Notes under the pieces: model-generated
Databases searched by the model: none
Told to the model about the DNA's origin: nothing
What the model saw: only the letters and a program-made list of their open reading frames with translations
In this document: in pieces, positions 1 through 10,800 of the stretch
Layout: every line of letters starts with the position of its first letter
Numbering within the stretch: position 1 is the stretch's first letter
NCBI GenBank assembly: GCA_903813345.2
Contig: CAIIXF020000010.1
Location: forward strand, 20,349,181-20,413,180
Direction of reading: 5' to 3'
DNA length: 64,000 nt
DNA from: Owenia fusiformis
Taxonomy: Eukaryota > Annelida > Polychaeta > Sabellida > Oweniidae
Made by a program: the position numbers and the translations under genes

Positions 1-207
1 ATAATTCCATTTGGTGATCCTGATTTAAAAATGGGCAAGCGGAGTAAGATAACATGTGTGGTCCTTTACACTTTGTGCATTTCAGTGTATATGGGCACAA
101 TTGCAATGTCTATAATTGGAATGACAAATCCTGTAAAAATGGATGATAACGCAACCACTGGTAGCGAAGGAACCAAAGTATTGCTTAGGGTAAATGGATT
201 GACATGA
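1..207 (+). CDS. possible partial exon of an unrecognised membrane protein
   Basis: An open frame runs from the window edge through an ATG at 31 to a stop at 205-207. After the ATG it encodes a basic start (MGKRSK), one hydrophobic segment of about 20-25 residues and then a polar stretch with an N-glycosylation site (NAT). This could be an exon continuing from the left, or a first exon using a donor at about 177 or 190. I do not recognise the protein and chance is a real alternative, because the frame is short. Confidence 0.22.
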   Translation: MIPFGDPDLKMGKRSKITCVVLYTLCISVYMGTIAMSIIGMTNPVKMDDNATTGSEGTKVLLRVNGLT

Positions 208-2106
208 TTCAACAATAAACCAAATATAATGAAAACGAAAGTTTGTCAAATAGAGAAAACTTTTAAATAACACGTATTACAACCACTGTGAATCTGGATA
301 GACAAGATAGTATATAGTGTCTTATCACCCAGTAGATACTCGGATACTGTATTAAAAGAACTTTAATAGTGGAGTAAACTATTAACTACAATGTATATTG
401 TATTTGCATTTTCATCAATTATTTTGACAACCTGTGCAAAAAATAGAACACTGTATTTGGAGGAAAATAAATGTTTTTTCTGAGACCAATAAGGCATCAG
501 CCTATCAAAATAATAATTTTTAGGAGAGTATTCATCTCTGTACTAGCTATGTACATATATGTATGCTGTAGAAATCAGAACTTAGTACACGTGTATTTAG
601 AAATAATATCAATTAGTACCCCTACAATCTTATTCCAGAGGGGTGTCATGGCCACTTCATTGAGCTGTCATCTTTATCCACATGAAAACAAATTCCTCAA
701 AAAAATTTTCCCAACTATTAAATTCAAATACACCAACATTCACCTTGGACTTGGTTGCATACTTCCATTGAATAAACAAATGGGATGTTTTCGGATCAGT
801 AAAATACAAAAAAACAACTCAGATAAGCCTTTGTCTTTGGGGTAATTAGTTTGTTTTGCAGTTTGGGTCTTGTGCTCAGCGTGCCAACCTGACTTTGGGT
901 GGTCAATCATGTCGTGTAAGCTTACACGCGGCGGGATATTTTGAGAATCAGTTAATTGAGTATTGAGAATCTTATTCAGTTAATTTCAGACCTCTAATAA
1001 TAGGTTTGGTGCGTCGAAAAATTGAAATTCGGAAAAACATTGGTATTGGTTAATCGGCAAATTAACCACTCTGATTAATTACCACTTATACAGTGTTTTC
1101 TATGATTTGCTGTTCAATGTGGGTATTTGCTCATTCAGTTAGAAACATGTCTTAGTTTACTTAGCATTTAAAATGATTATCAAGAGACCTAGCTTTGCTC
1201 ATTTTCAAAGTGCATTGATGTGACATACTTAGACCTTTGTAAATAAGTTGCAGACATTGGTTAAGAAGTTTTTGACTGGATATCTAGATCTATAGATGGT
1301 TGCTCCTTTAATAACTCACTCCTTTACCCCATTCTACCATAATTCAAATCATCTTATCATTTACAGAATTTAACCTCAAATTTAATCATAATATCATTAA
1401 ATGAAAGAATACTAATATACTTTAACCCCCCTCCCAATATATTGTCGAATATATAAAACACAATTTTAGTCACTCTATGTAATATATGCATTGGCATTTT
1501 TGTTGTTTTTCCAATTAAAGCTTAAATAATGCAATTCAATTTACCAATTGATTTGACACCTTAAGTATTCAACATTAGGTGATCCTGATCACCTTTTTGT
1601 GTCTGGTGATGAATGTGTAAAAGGTTAATGTTTTATATACAATATAACAATTTGTAGAATCACCTCGTAATGCCACCCAGGGGACCCACAGAATACAAAT
1701 TTTGTAATTTGTTGTTATTTGTTGAAAAGCATCCCGGGGGTTCACTCTAAATAATTTGGGTAGGCATGTGCAGCAGGGGCAATTTTGGCTTAGGGCATAA
1801 ACCATGGAAGCTGGCCAATCTGAGAGGAAAAAAGCATGGAAAATTTGTCGAAGAGAGAGGCTTTTTTAAGTCAAAAATCAGTTTTTCTACAAATAATGGT
1901 AGTAAATCGGTAAAATCAGTTGACAAGGTCTGGAATATATCACCTAAAAAGTGGGTTTTATAGTTATACACCAATATTTCAGGAAATTCACTCCCTTTTA
2001 CAAGTACGAGAGGAAGTATACATGGAAACTTTCAATCTTCAGAGGAAATTGACATGGAAAAAATGCTCAAAAAGGGGGTCTTTGGCGCGGCACATGGCGA
2101 AAGCAT
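208..2106. other. AT-rich non-coding sequence, no gene seen
   Basis: No convincing coding exon. A plus-strand frame at 471-845 has no recognisable protein character and no supporting splice structure. The sequence is AT-rich and low in complexity near 1380-1520. If the DMXL gene continues beyond the left edge, this is part of one of its introns. Confidence 0.5.
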
Positions 2107-2990
2107 GTAACATGAAAAGCTCTATTGAAACATTAATAAATGATCCATTTGTCCTTGTCAGAGGCAATGTACTTATGATATGATGGTCAAAGGGTAGAGT
2201 TCCATGTAATATCATTCAGGAGATAATCACATGAAGAGCACTATTAAAACATTATTAATAAAATGATCCATTTGTCCTTGTCAGAGGCCAATATACTCAT
2301 GATATGATGGTCAAAGGGTAGAGTTCCATGTAATATCATTCAGGAGAAAATCACATGTAGAGCTCTATTGAAATATTATTGATAAATGAGATCTCTGTCC
2401 TTATCAGAGGCCAATGTACTCATGATATGATGGTCAAAGGGTAGAGTTCCATGTAATATCATTCAGCAGATAATCACATGAAGAGCTCTATTGAAATATT
2501 ATTAATAAAATGATCCATTTGTCCTTGTCAGAGGCCAATGTACTCATGATATGATGGTCAAAGGGTAAAGTTCAATGTAATATCATTCAGCAGATAATCA
2601 CATGAAGAGCTCTATTGAAATATTATTAATAAAATGATCCATTTGTCCTTGTCAGAGGGAAATGAACTCATGATATGATGGCCAAAGGGTAGAGTTCCAT
2701 GTAGTATCATTCAGCAGATAATCACATGAAGAGCTCCTTTGAAATATTATTCATAAAATGATCCATTTGTCCTTGTCAGAGGGAAATGTATTGATATGAT
2801 GGTCAAAGGGTAGAGTTCCATGTGATATCATTCAGGAGAAAATCACATGAAGAGCTCTATTGAAGTATTATTAATAAAATGATCCATTTGTCCTTGTTAG
2901 AGGGAAATGTATTGATATGATGGTCAAAGGGTAGAGTTCCATGTAATATCATTCAGGAGAAAATCACATGAAGAGCACTATTGAAAGTCT
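2107..2990 (+). repeat. minisatellite, about 115-125 bp unit, 7-8 copies
   Basis: About seven and a half head-to-tail copies. Landmarks in each unit are GAGCTCTATTGAAA, GATCCATTTGTCCTTGT, GATATGATGGTCAAAGGGT and TTCCATGTAATATCATTCAG. Copies differ by point changes and small indels; for example two units have lost several bases before TTGATATGATGG. No reading frame runs through it. Confidence 0.9.
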
Positions 2991-3080
2991 TACAAGAGGA
3001 ATCCTTGGAAAACACATTGAAAATTAACACAATAATATAGCTTATGGCACAACATTTATTGTTACTGTATTCTATATAAA

Positions 3081-3953
3081 CTAGACAACAGCAACGCCAA
3101 AGCGTAGCAAATCCCATCGAACAGCCATGGCTGGCATTTTAACTAAGTATACAGCAAAAGTGTCATTAGACAGTGTGCCATGCTTATAGTATTCACATAC
3201 CAAATATGAACAAAATCGCTTCACTACTTTTCGAGTCATAGTAAAATACGTTAAAATGGCGGCCATTTTTCAAAATCTTTTTCAAAATGGCCGCCTTCTA
3301 CCAAAAGTGTCATAGGACAGTGTGTCATGCTTATAGTATTCACATACCAAATATGAACAAAATCGCTCCACTACTTTTCGAGTTATAGTAAAATACGCTA
3401 AAACGGCGGCCATTTTTTAAAATGGCGGCCATTTTTCAAAATGGCCGCCTTCTACCAAAAGTGTCTTTAGACAGTGTGCAATGTTTATAGTATTCACCTA
3501 CCAAATATGAACAAAATCACTCCACTACTTTTCGAGTTACAGCAAAAATTGTAAAATAACGAGTAAAGGCCCCCATTTTTCAAGATGGCTGCCATGTGCT
3601 TCTTTAATATCTACATTTCTAGCTTTATTAATGCCCTATATAATTTTTTTACATCTAAAACATATTGCTATTACAGTTTTACATATTGCACCTAAATTAC
3701 TGTAAATTCGGCACTAAAATGGCTGCCATTTTGAAATGAGCGGCCATTTTGAAAATCGGCTTTCTAGCAGAACTTCTACCCTCATAGGGTATATGTGTAC
3801 AAAATATGAAGAAAATCGGGCCAACGGTATTTGAGTTATTGCCCGGACGTATGTACATACGTACGTACGGACGGACGGACGGACAGACAGACGGACGGAC
3901 GGACGGACAGAGGCGTTCCCTATATCCCTCCGAACTTCGTTCGATGGGATAAT
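3081..3953 (+). mobile_element. interspersed repeat with internal ATGGCGGCCATTTT units (copy 1)
   Basis: Left end: GCCAAAGCGTAGCAAATCCC followed by ATCGAACAGCCATGG. The middle holds tandem units containing ATGGCGGCCATTTTT, CTTCTACCAAAAGTGTC, CAAATATGAACAAAATCGC and ACTACTTTTCGAG. The right end has a (GGAC)n/(CAGA)n tract and then TATCCCTCCGAACTTCGTTC. The ends share the short inverted motif ATCCCATCGAAC. Two further copies lie at about 19850-20500 and 28686-29938. Frames inside it (for example minus strand 3714-3980) are translations of the simple repeats, not genes. Confidence 0.85.
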
Positions 3954-4437
3954 AACACCCGGGTGATTATGAAAATTCAAAATGCCTCCTTAATAGACAA
4001 TTCAAGCACCCATATATGAAAGAAGTCAAAAATATCGGGGAATTTCATTTGTAACAATTTTTCTTGCCAAATATTGCTTATTTACAACATCAGAATGAAA
4101 TAACAAAACACTTCTGAATATTTCCTTCATTCATTCAGGACTTGTTTGAGAAAATATTAGTTCATTAAGGTGGGGAAAGATACCAGATTATGGAACAATA
4201 TTTATCGAAAAAATGCATCGAGTTACAAAATCTTTCATTTCCATTTTAGTGTAAGTAATCTATTATCGCCCACTAGAATTCTTAAGAAATCTGATATTCT
4301 GATTTTTTTTGTTAAAACTTAGTTGTTCCTCATTATTCCTTAAACTTTGTGAAGTGGGGTGGGTGCTTATTAGGGGTTTGGCATTATATATGGCGATTAC
4401 GGTAAAACTAATTCTATTTCATGCATGGTGCCTGTAT
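3954..4437. other. non-coding sequence 3' of the GPCR gene
   Basis: No coding frame or repeat family recognised. It would contain the 3' UTR of the minus-strand GPCR, but I see no clear AATAAA signal close to the stop codon. Confidence 0.4.
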
Positions 4438-5418
4438 TTAAGTTGCTGATTTACACAACAGAATTCTCTTTAATTGCCTTCTAAATGTTTTCCCAAAGAT
4501 AAAATAAAATATAACATTGCAGGATGAATTACAAACCACTAAGAAGCTTGATACTCTAACTGTCCATTCATACATATGTATTATTTCCAAGGAATAAAAT
4601 GCTTCCTTTATGAGTAAACTAAGGGAAGACAACAGGAATACAGACACAATAGCTATCATTGTTAAAGTTTGTTTTCTGTCCTCGGCCGCAGCTTCACTCA
4701 ATTGACCAACATTCTGCCGTGATTGTCTGACCGACTGGACCAGTTTAAAGTTAAGTATTGAAACTGTTATCACTGGTCCAGCATATATCAAGATGATGTC
4801 TAAAATTCCATAGATCTGTAGTTGTTCTCGGTTGCAGCAAGTTAGAACCCTTGTAATGTCAAATATAATGGCTGAAATTGCCAAAAGTCCCACTGCTATT
4901 CTCATACGTTTGATGGTAGCAATAGTTGTAGCTTCAAGTGGTTTTGCAATGTGAATATATCGGTCAACTGTTACCAAGACAACGAACCATATTGACAGTG
5001 TCAATAATGTTTTTCTGATATCCAATCCCACTTTGAAGTCAATGGAATTCAAAGTGTTTGTGTAGTATTGGTTATTCACTGAAAATGCAGCTATACCCGC
5101 CAATATAGCAAATATTGCATCAAATGTCAAAAAGAGTAAGTCTGCGACAGCTAGTGCCTTTAGCAAATACACACGTGTGCTTTTTGTTGTGTCTTTTGAT
5201 AGAACAATCAGAGCTAAAATGTTTCCTATCAATCCAAATAAAACCACAACTATTTGTATTATATATACAACAAAGTTAAAGTACCAAATGCGTGTAGTGT
5301 CGTGAGTGTAGTCCCATGGGCAGAAGTCCCATGAACAGTTCACATGTACATTGTTCAGACTTGCATTGCTAATTCCTTGAAGACTTGCATTGGTCAGACT
5401 TGCATTACATTGATTCAT
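4438..5418 (-). CDS. class A (rhodopsin family) GPCR, FMRFamide-receptor-like, single exon
   Basis: 326 codons in one exon. The extracellular N-terminus carries repeated NAS and other N-glycosylation sites. TM1 has the GN pair (LIGNILALIVL), TM2 has LAVAD, and TM3 ends in VDRYIHI, a DRY box. The end of TM7 reads NSSCNVIFYFIFGKTFRRQL, followed by a short basic tail with a Cys. The NSS-x-N-x-I-x-Y and FGKxFR pattern is typical of invertebrate FMRFamide/myosuppressin-type peptide receptors, so a peptide ligand is inferred, not shown. Oddities: position 3.25, normally a disulfide Cys, appears to be Phe; TM7 has NVIFY instead of NPxxY; TM6 has no CWxP. It is on the same strand as DMXL and lies either in a further DMXL intron or just beyond the gene. 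An intronless, possibly retroposed, origin is plausible. Confidence 0.88.
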   Translation of the reverse strand: MNQCNASLTNASLQGISNASLNNVHVNCSWDFCPWDYTHDTTRIWYFNFVVYIIQIVVVLFGLIGNILALIVLSKDTTKSTRVYLLKALAVADLLFLTFDAIFAILAGIAAFSVNNQYYTNTLNSIDFKVGLDIRKTLLTLSIWFVVLVTVDRYIHIAKPLEATTIATIKRMRIAVGLLAISAIIFDITRVLTCCNREQLQIYGILDIILIYAGPVITVSILNFKLVQSVRQSRQNVGQLSEAAAEDRKQTLTMIAIVSVFLLSSLSLLIKEAFYSLEIIHMYEWTVRVSSFLVVCNSSCNVIFYFIFGKTFRRQLKRILLCKSAT

Positions 5419-5780
5419 ACTCCTATTTGATAATCATTATATTGTATTACTTGTCCAAGTCAACATTTCTGTTTTAACGTAAATGTTAGACTAATTTTAT
5501 TCAATAGGAATCCCAATTGTGAGTGTTCAAATTGATTGTTCATCGTTTGAGTATCACAGTAAAGTGATAATGATATTCAAGAATCATTTGCCTTTTATAC
5601 ACATAATTATCTCCAATCTAATTTACTAATTTTTTTGACATCTAAGTATTTGTTATTTTTGTAAACGAGAGTACCCTGGGTTATATTATTATGCTGAATA
5701 TATTTTCAACATGCATTACTTGTTACTGATGACAACCCTTAATAGAGAGGTAATAAAATAAAAACACAATCAACTTATTA

Positions 5781-6616
5781 CTGTAGAAGTGGAAACTTTA
5801 GCGAAACAAAACTTTAGCGAGATGGTCCCTAAAACTTTATTGCTGAATTAAACTTTCCCGGACCAGCAATCAAGAAAATGGAAAATTACTTGGGCGAGCT
5901 TATAAGCTTATTATTAGGTTATCATGAAGCATTTATTCACCAACACGACTGGTTGCATTTTTGTAAATTTGTAAACCCCGAGTTGTAAACATGTATATCA
6001 CAGTTATTAGCTCTATATGACCGTTATTAACCCTATAATTAAACTTGCCTTTCGAGGAATAGCGTGTCACCATCAAAGGTAAGTCGTTTATGTTTGTGTG
6101 TAATCCCCAATCAATGTGCTCAAACCGTCAGTAGGTGTTAATTCCCGACAAACAATCAAATAAGTATTAACAAACTCGGCTAATTCACTATCAAACTTTA
6201 TTCTATTTATTGTACTATTGTACTAGTATAGATCTATTCTTATAAAATAATCGTGTCATTCATGTTAGTGATAAGTTGTCACGTGACAGTAGATATCCAA
6301 TCAAATTACAGATTTTGTGATAAAAAAATCGAAAAATTATTTCTGTAATGTATTCATCATTTAGGGCAACAAAACATGATTGCAAAACAAAATAAGTATT
6401 AATTATGATTGTAAATCGATGAGGAAACACTGAGGTATGTATTATTTATGTATTCGAAACGAAATTCAGCATGTAGATGTCGATCTGTATTCTTCACGGT
6501 ATTATCGCCCACCGATATTTTTTTCATATTTTTCTACGAATTTTTATTTTGGCGTCTCTCCTTCAACGCTAAATTTTGCCAAAGTTTCCACGTCGTTAAA
6601 GTTTCCACTTCTACAG
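5781..6616. mobile_element. TIR element (MITE-like), about 836 bp, TA flanks
   Basis: The ends are CTGTAGAAGTGGAAACTTTA (5781) and TAAAGTTTCCACTTCTACAG (ending 6616), inverted repeats of about 23 bp, flanked by TTA on the left and TAA on the right. This is compatible with a TA target duplication. No transposase frame is visible, so it is probably non-autonomous. Confidence 0.75.
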
Positions 6617-6919
6617 TAATTGCATTTTAATTTTGAAGTTAATCAAAAAGAAAAATGTCCTGTGATTTAGGGTGCATTTTCGTATGCCAGCGCGAGCAAA
6701 CCACCTAAGCTGCACTTGATGGGCCTTGTCAGCAGGTATCACGAAAAAGAACAATAAGCTTGTACACAAAAATACAGTATAAAAATGAGATTGTCTAAAG
6801 TAACATTCATTTACATTCATTCTAATTCATTCAGCATTTTGATGTAATGGCATATAAAGAGGAAAATAAGTGATATAAAGTAACCACTTAAAATAACTGG
6901 TACATAATATGTAATTTAC

Positions 6920-7813
6920 CTTTTTCTGTGAGTCTTCAGTCTCAGGTTTGTCGTTCTCCTCAATAGGTTTATCATCCTCAACTTTATCATTATCATCAGA
7001 ATCATCATCACTCTCAGGAATACCGAAATCAGGCTCATCATCTTCAATCTTAAAACTTGGAGCACCCCAGTCAAATTCCTCTGCTTTTGTTTGTGTAGCT
7101 GGTGTTGACCAATCGAAGTCATTGGCACTTTCCAATGGTTTCTGGGTCGTGAAGTCACCTAGTGTACCTGTATCCAAGGCAGTGTCGGTGACAGATATAG
7201 ATGGAGCTTTGTGGATGTCTGAGTCAGTGCTGACATCCATGATTAGGGGCAACTTGGTTAGCACCTCTAGGGCAAGTGCTGGGCACCCTGCTCTAAAGTG
7301 CTTGTATGCTGTACTGAAGAACAATCGACGTTCAACTGGAGTGATTTTGTCTGTATAAGTCACATTTTGGGAGCCAGCTGACAGCTGAGCACCATGTGAA
7401 AAGCCAGAGAGAAGCACACTTTGCCCCTTGTCGGCAGCTGTGGAGGCTAACTGCTGGCGAATCAGTAATGGGTGAGTGCGGAGATAGTTATAAAAATTGA
7501 ACACTTGTGGTTTAGTGTCACCAGAGTCATAGCCAGGTTTTTTTCTAACAGGATGTGAGTGTCCTATTCCAGTGTCCATGAGTGTCTCCAAAGATGCGTT
7601 ATACTCCTTTAGGTTCCAGTTAGCCATGCTGCGTAGGAAGGGATCTGGATGTGCACGAGCTGATCTGTAGTTTTCTCCATTTGCATCATAACCTAAGATT
7701 TCTTCCTTAAAGAGTCGCTTTAAGTTGGCTGGCATGACATCATCTAGTTCACTTTCATAGAGACGCGCTATCACCATGGCGAGCTGAATGTCCTCCATCT
7801 TGTTTAAGCAAAC
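6920..7813 (-). CDS. DMXL: DMXL exon 27: VCLNKMEDIQ block and FDWG-rich acidic linker
   Basis: 298 codons beginning VCLNKMEDIQLAMVIARLYE, then HPDPFLRSMANWNLKEY, FYNYLRTHPLLIRQQL and RRLFFSTAYKHFRAGCPALA. After these conserved helical blocks comes a linker with repeated aromatic-acidic motifs (DFDWSTP, EFDWGAP, PDFGIPE) and a run of Asp/Glu/Ser. It ends in frame at a GTAAAT donor. The codons beyond the donor reach a stop, so the true protein must splice on. The next exon was not found. Confidence 0.95.
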
Positions 7814-10800
7814 CTGAAAGCATAAAGATATAAATTATTCAAATATCAATAGAGCTATGGCTGCAGTCACACTCAATATTTTAGAAGTTCCAGTATGCAT
7901 ACAAACTAACTGAATGCTACACGACTAATAAGATCATAAAAAGTTACTCCATTTTGAATCGTGTACTCATATTTGAACCTATAAGCAATACTATCAGCAT
8001 TGCTTCTTCTCTACAGAACGTATCTTACCTCAATAGCATCTCGCAGGGCGCCAGCCAACAGGAAGAAAGCTGCGGCATGTTGGAAACGTTGACGCCCAAG
8101 CAGAGCAAACGCATTCTTCAATGCAGCTCGTCGCCATCTATCTTCAGAGAAATTATTTTTGAAGAACATTGACATTTTTGTGTCTTGGACTGACCTGGAA
8201 TGAGAGCAAATTATTCATTTCTTAAAACTCATGAATGAATGAGAATTCACAAAGGGCAATACATGTATAATACAATGAAATCCATGTGATACCTAACTCA
8301 TGAATGAATGAGAATTCACAAAGGGCAATACATGTATAATACAATAAAATCCATGTAATACCTAACTCATGAATGAATGAGAATTAACAAAGGGAATACA
8401 TGTATAATACAATAAAATCCATGTGATACCTAACTCATGAATGAATGAGAATTCACAAAGGGCAATACATGTATAATACAATAAAATCCATGTGATACCT
8501 AACTCATGAATGAATGAGAATTAACAAAGGGAATACATGTATAATACAATAAAATCCATGTAATACCTAACTCATGAATGAATGAGAATTAACAAAGGGA
8601 ATACATGTATAATACAATAAAATCCATGTGATACCTGTAAACCAGAAATATGATTTAAAAATAACAACAAAAACAACATGCACATGTAAATTATATTACA
8701 GGTTTTTACTTAACATTTTAAAAGAAATATAACACATTCCACTTATAGATGTGGTAGCCCTTAGTATATATATAACACAATAACAAAGTACATGTATTAC
8801 CTAAAGAGGCCCCATAACAGCATCTTTTTCTTCATTGCTAAGTAGAATATGGCAGCATCTAAGGGGTCTTTGTTGACTGTGAAAGCTGCCTTGGCAACCT
8901 AGAAACAAAACATTACTCCATATTATTACATCAATTAACACACTGACAGTGCATACATGTAAATGTTAAAAAAACATTCCCCTTATAGGGAGAGTGACAT
9001 ATACTAATAACATACTATTAAAAGTTATAACAATGTATATTTAACATCCTGATAGGAGGGAGCTTTTCATTTATTTTTTCTGAGGTTCCTTTAGTTATAG
9101 GATGGAGGGGACATTAAACAAACAGTAATATTTCGCCCTCAGACCAATGAGATCATCAACCATTCATCAAAATACAATAACATGTACACATTACCTTTTC
9201 AAAGAGTCTGCGGAGAGTATTATCATTTCTCACCCACCAACCTACTCCGAACTGACTCAGTTCTTTCCATGTTGGTTCTCCCTTAGCAACACTAGGGATC
9301 ATTCCTAGCAACTCCTGAAAACAGAAAACAATAAATTGTAAGACTAGAAAGGGTAAAGGCATATTCACACATAGCTAGGCAAGGTGTGTCCAATTCCAGC
9401 CAATCCGAACAGAGTATTCACATAATGAACAGTGTGTGAAATATCAATAACACATGCAAGGTCACTAGTTAAACAGTTGTCATGGTGATGAATAGATTTT
9501 TCACATTGGATTTGATGACTTGCCAACTTGACCCTTGCAAAAAATTCAATGAAAATGTGTTCTTTTAGTGATTTCGTTCCTTTTAGATGATTTTGGAGAA
9601 AATATTTTGCAATGTGTGAAAAGAATTTAAGCCCAAGACTCAATGCATTGTAGCTGCTTTATTCCACTCAGGCGTTGTTTCCTAAACTTTGTAAATACCG
9701 CTGCGCGGTCATGCAAAGGTTTGGAAAGAACTCCTTCATGGTATGATTCAGTAAACAATGCACAGAGTCCAGGACTTAAATCATTTAACATATCAAGGTA
9801 CCATTGGATATCTAGGGAGCCATAAAATAGCTATTGAACCATGCATAATAGCTAGGGGACCATTATAGCTATTGAACCATAATAGCTAAGGAACCATAAT
9901 AGCTATTGGACTATAATTAGCTATAGAACCATAATAGCTAGAGGACCATAAGAAAGCTTTTGGACCATAAGGTAAAATCCTACAATTCCATGTTCAATTT
10001 CAACATTTATGTTTAAGTTTGTACAAAATATTTTACCTCTTCTGCCTCAGAGTGGAAAGCCCAGACAATTGTAGCAGAGCCGAGTCCCTCTTTTTGTAGA
10101 TTGGCCCTCTGTGCAAGAGGAAGAGACCTCAATAGATAGATATGAAGTTTCATAGAGAGAAGGAACCTCAGCCCACATTCATCAACAGATTCTACAAATA
10201 TAAATGTATAGTCTCCTAAATGTGAAGTTTCTTTAAAGAATTAATATACAAGTATAACATGGATATTCAACATATTGTACAGTGAAACCTCTAAAGTGGA
10301 ACACCTCTAGAAGTGGAACACTTTTCAGAGTCCAACTAACTTAATGTTAAATAAACCTATATGTATCATCTAAGTCGTCATCATCTTTGTTTATAAGGGG
10401 AACACCTTCCAAGTGGTACACATTCTAGAGGTTCCAAAGGTGTTCCATTTTTAAAACATGTTTTACTGTAAATGTTTTATGAATCATTTACTAAAATAAA
10501 CATAGTTTTATTTCAATGTTTATCATTTACATGTATGCAGTTAGGTACATATAATATAATTGTATGTAATATTAAACTCATCAAGTGTGAATGTTCAATA
10601 ATTGCAGCTAAATCAAATTAATATGAAGCAATGTAATAAAAATAAATAATACATCTAGCTTACAAATAAATGTTGATTTCATGATATTCACTTACAAGAT
10701 ATTAACATGCAAAATGTCATCATCTGCCATTTCTTAGAGATGCTAACCACTGACTGCCAAACACTGTCCACAAAAAGTTGGAGACTAAAACTGTCACCTG

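Noticed and set aside
471-845. 124-codon plus-strand frame
   Set aside because: No family resemblance, no signal or domain pattern, AT-rich codons and no splice context. Length alone is not enough here.
3714-4019. Two opposing frames rich in Arg, Thr, Asp and Val-Arg repeats
   Set aside because: They translate the (GGAC)n/(CAGA)n simple repeat at the end of the ATGGCGGCC element.
6611-6820. Candidate DMXL exon 28 on the minus strand
   Set aside because: The translated sequence shows none of the DMXL C-terminal blocks and partly overlaps the end of a TIR element.
6948-7358. 136-codon plus-strand frame rich in Ser
   Set aside because: It is the antisense shadow of the acidic FDWG linker in DMXL exon 27, whose codon pattern produces Ser-rich antisense frames.
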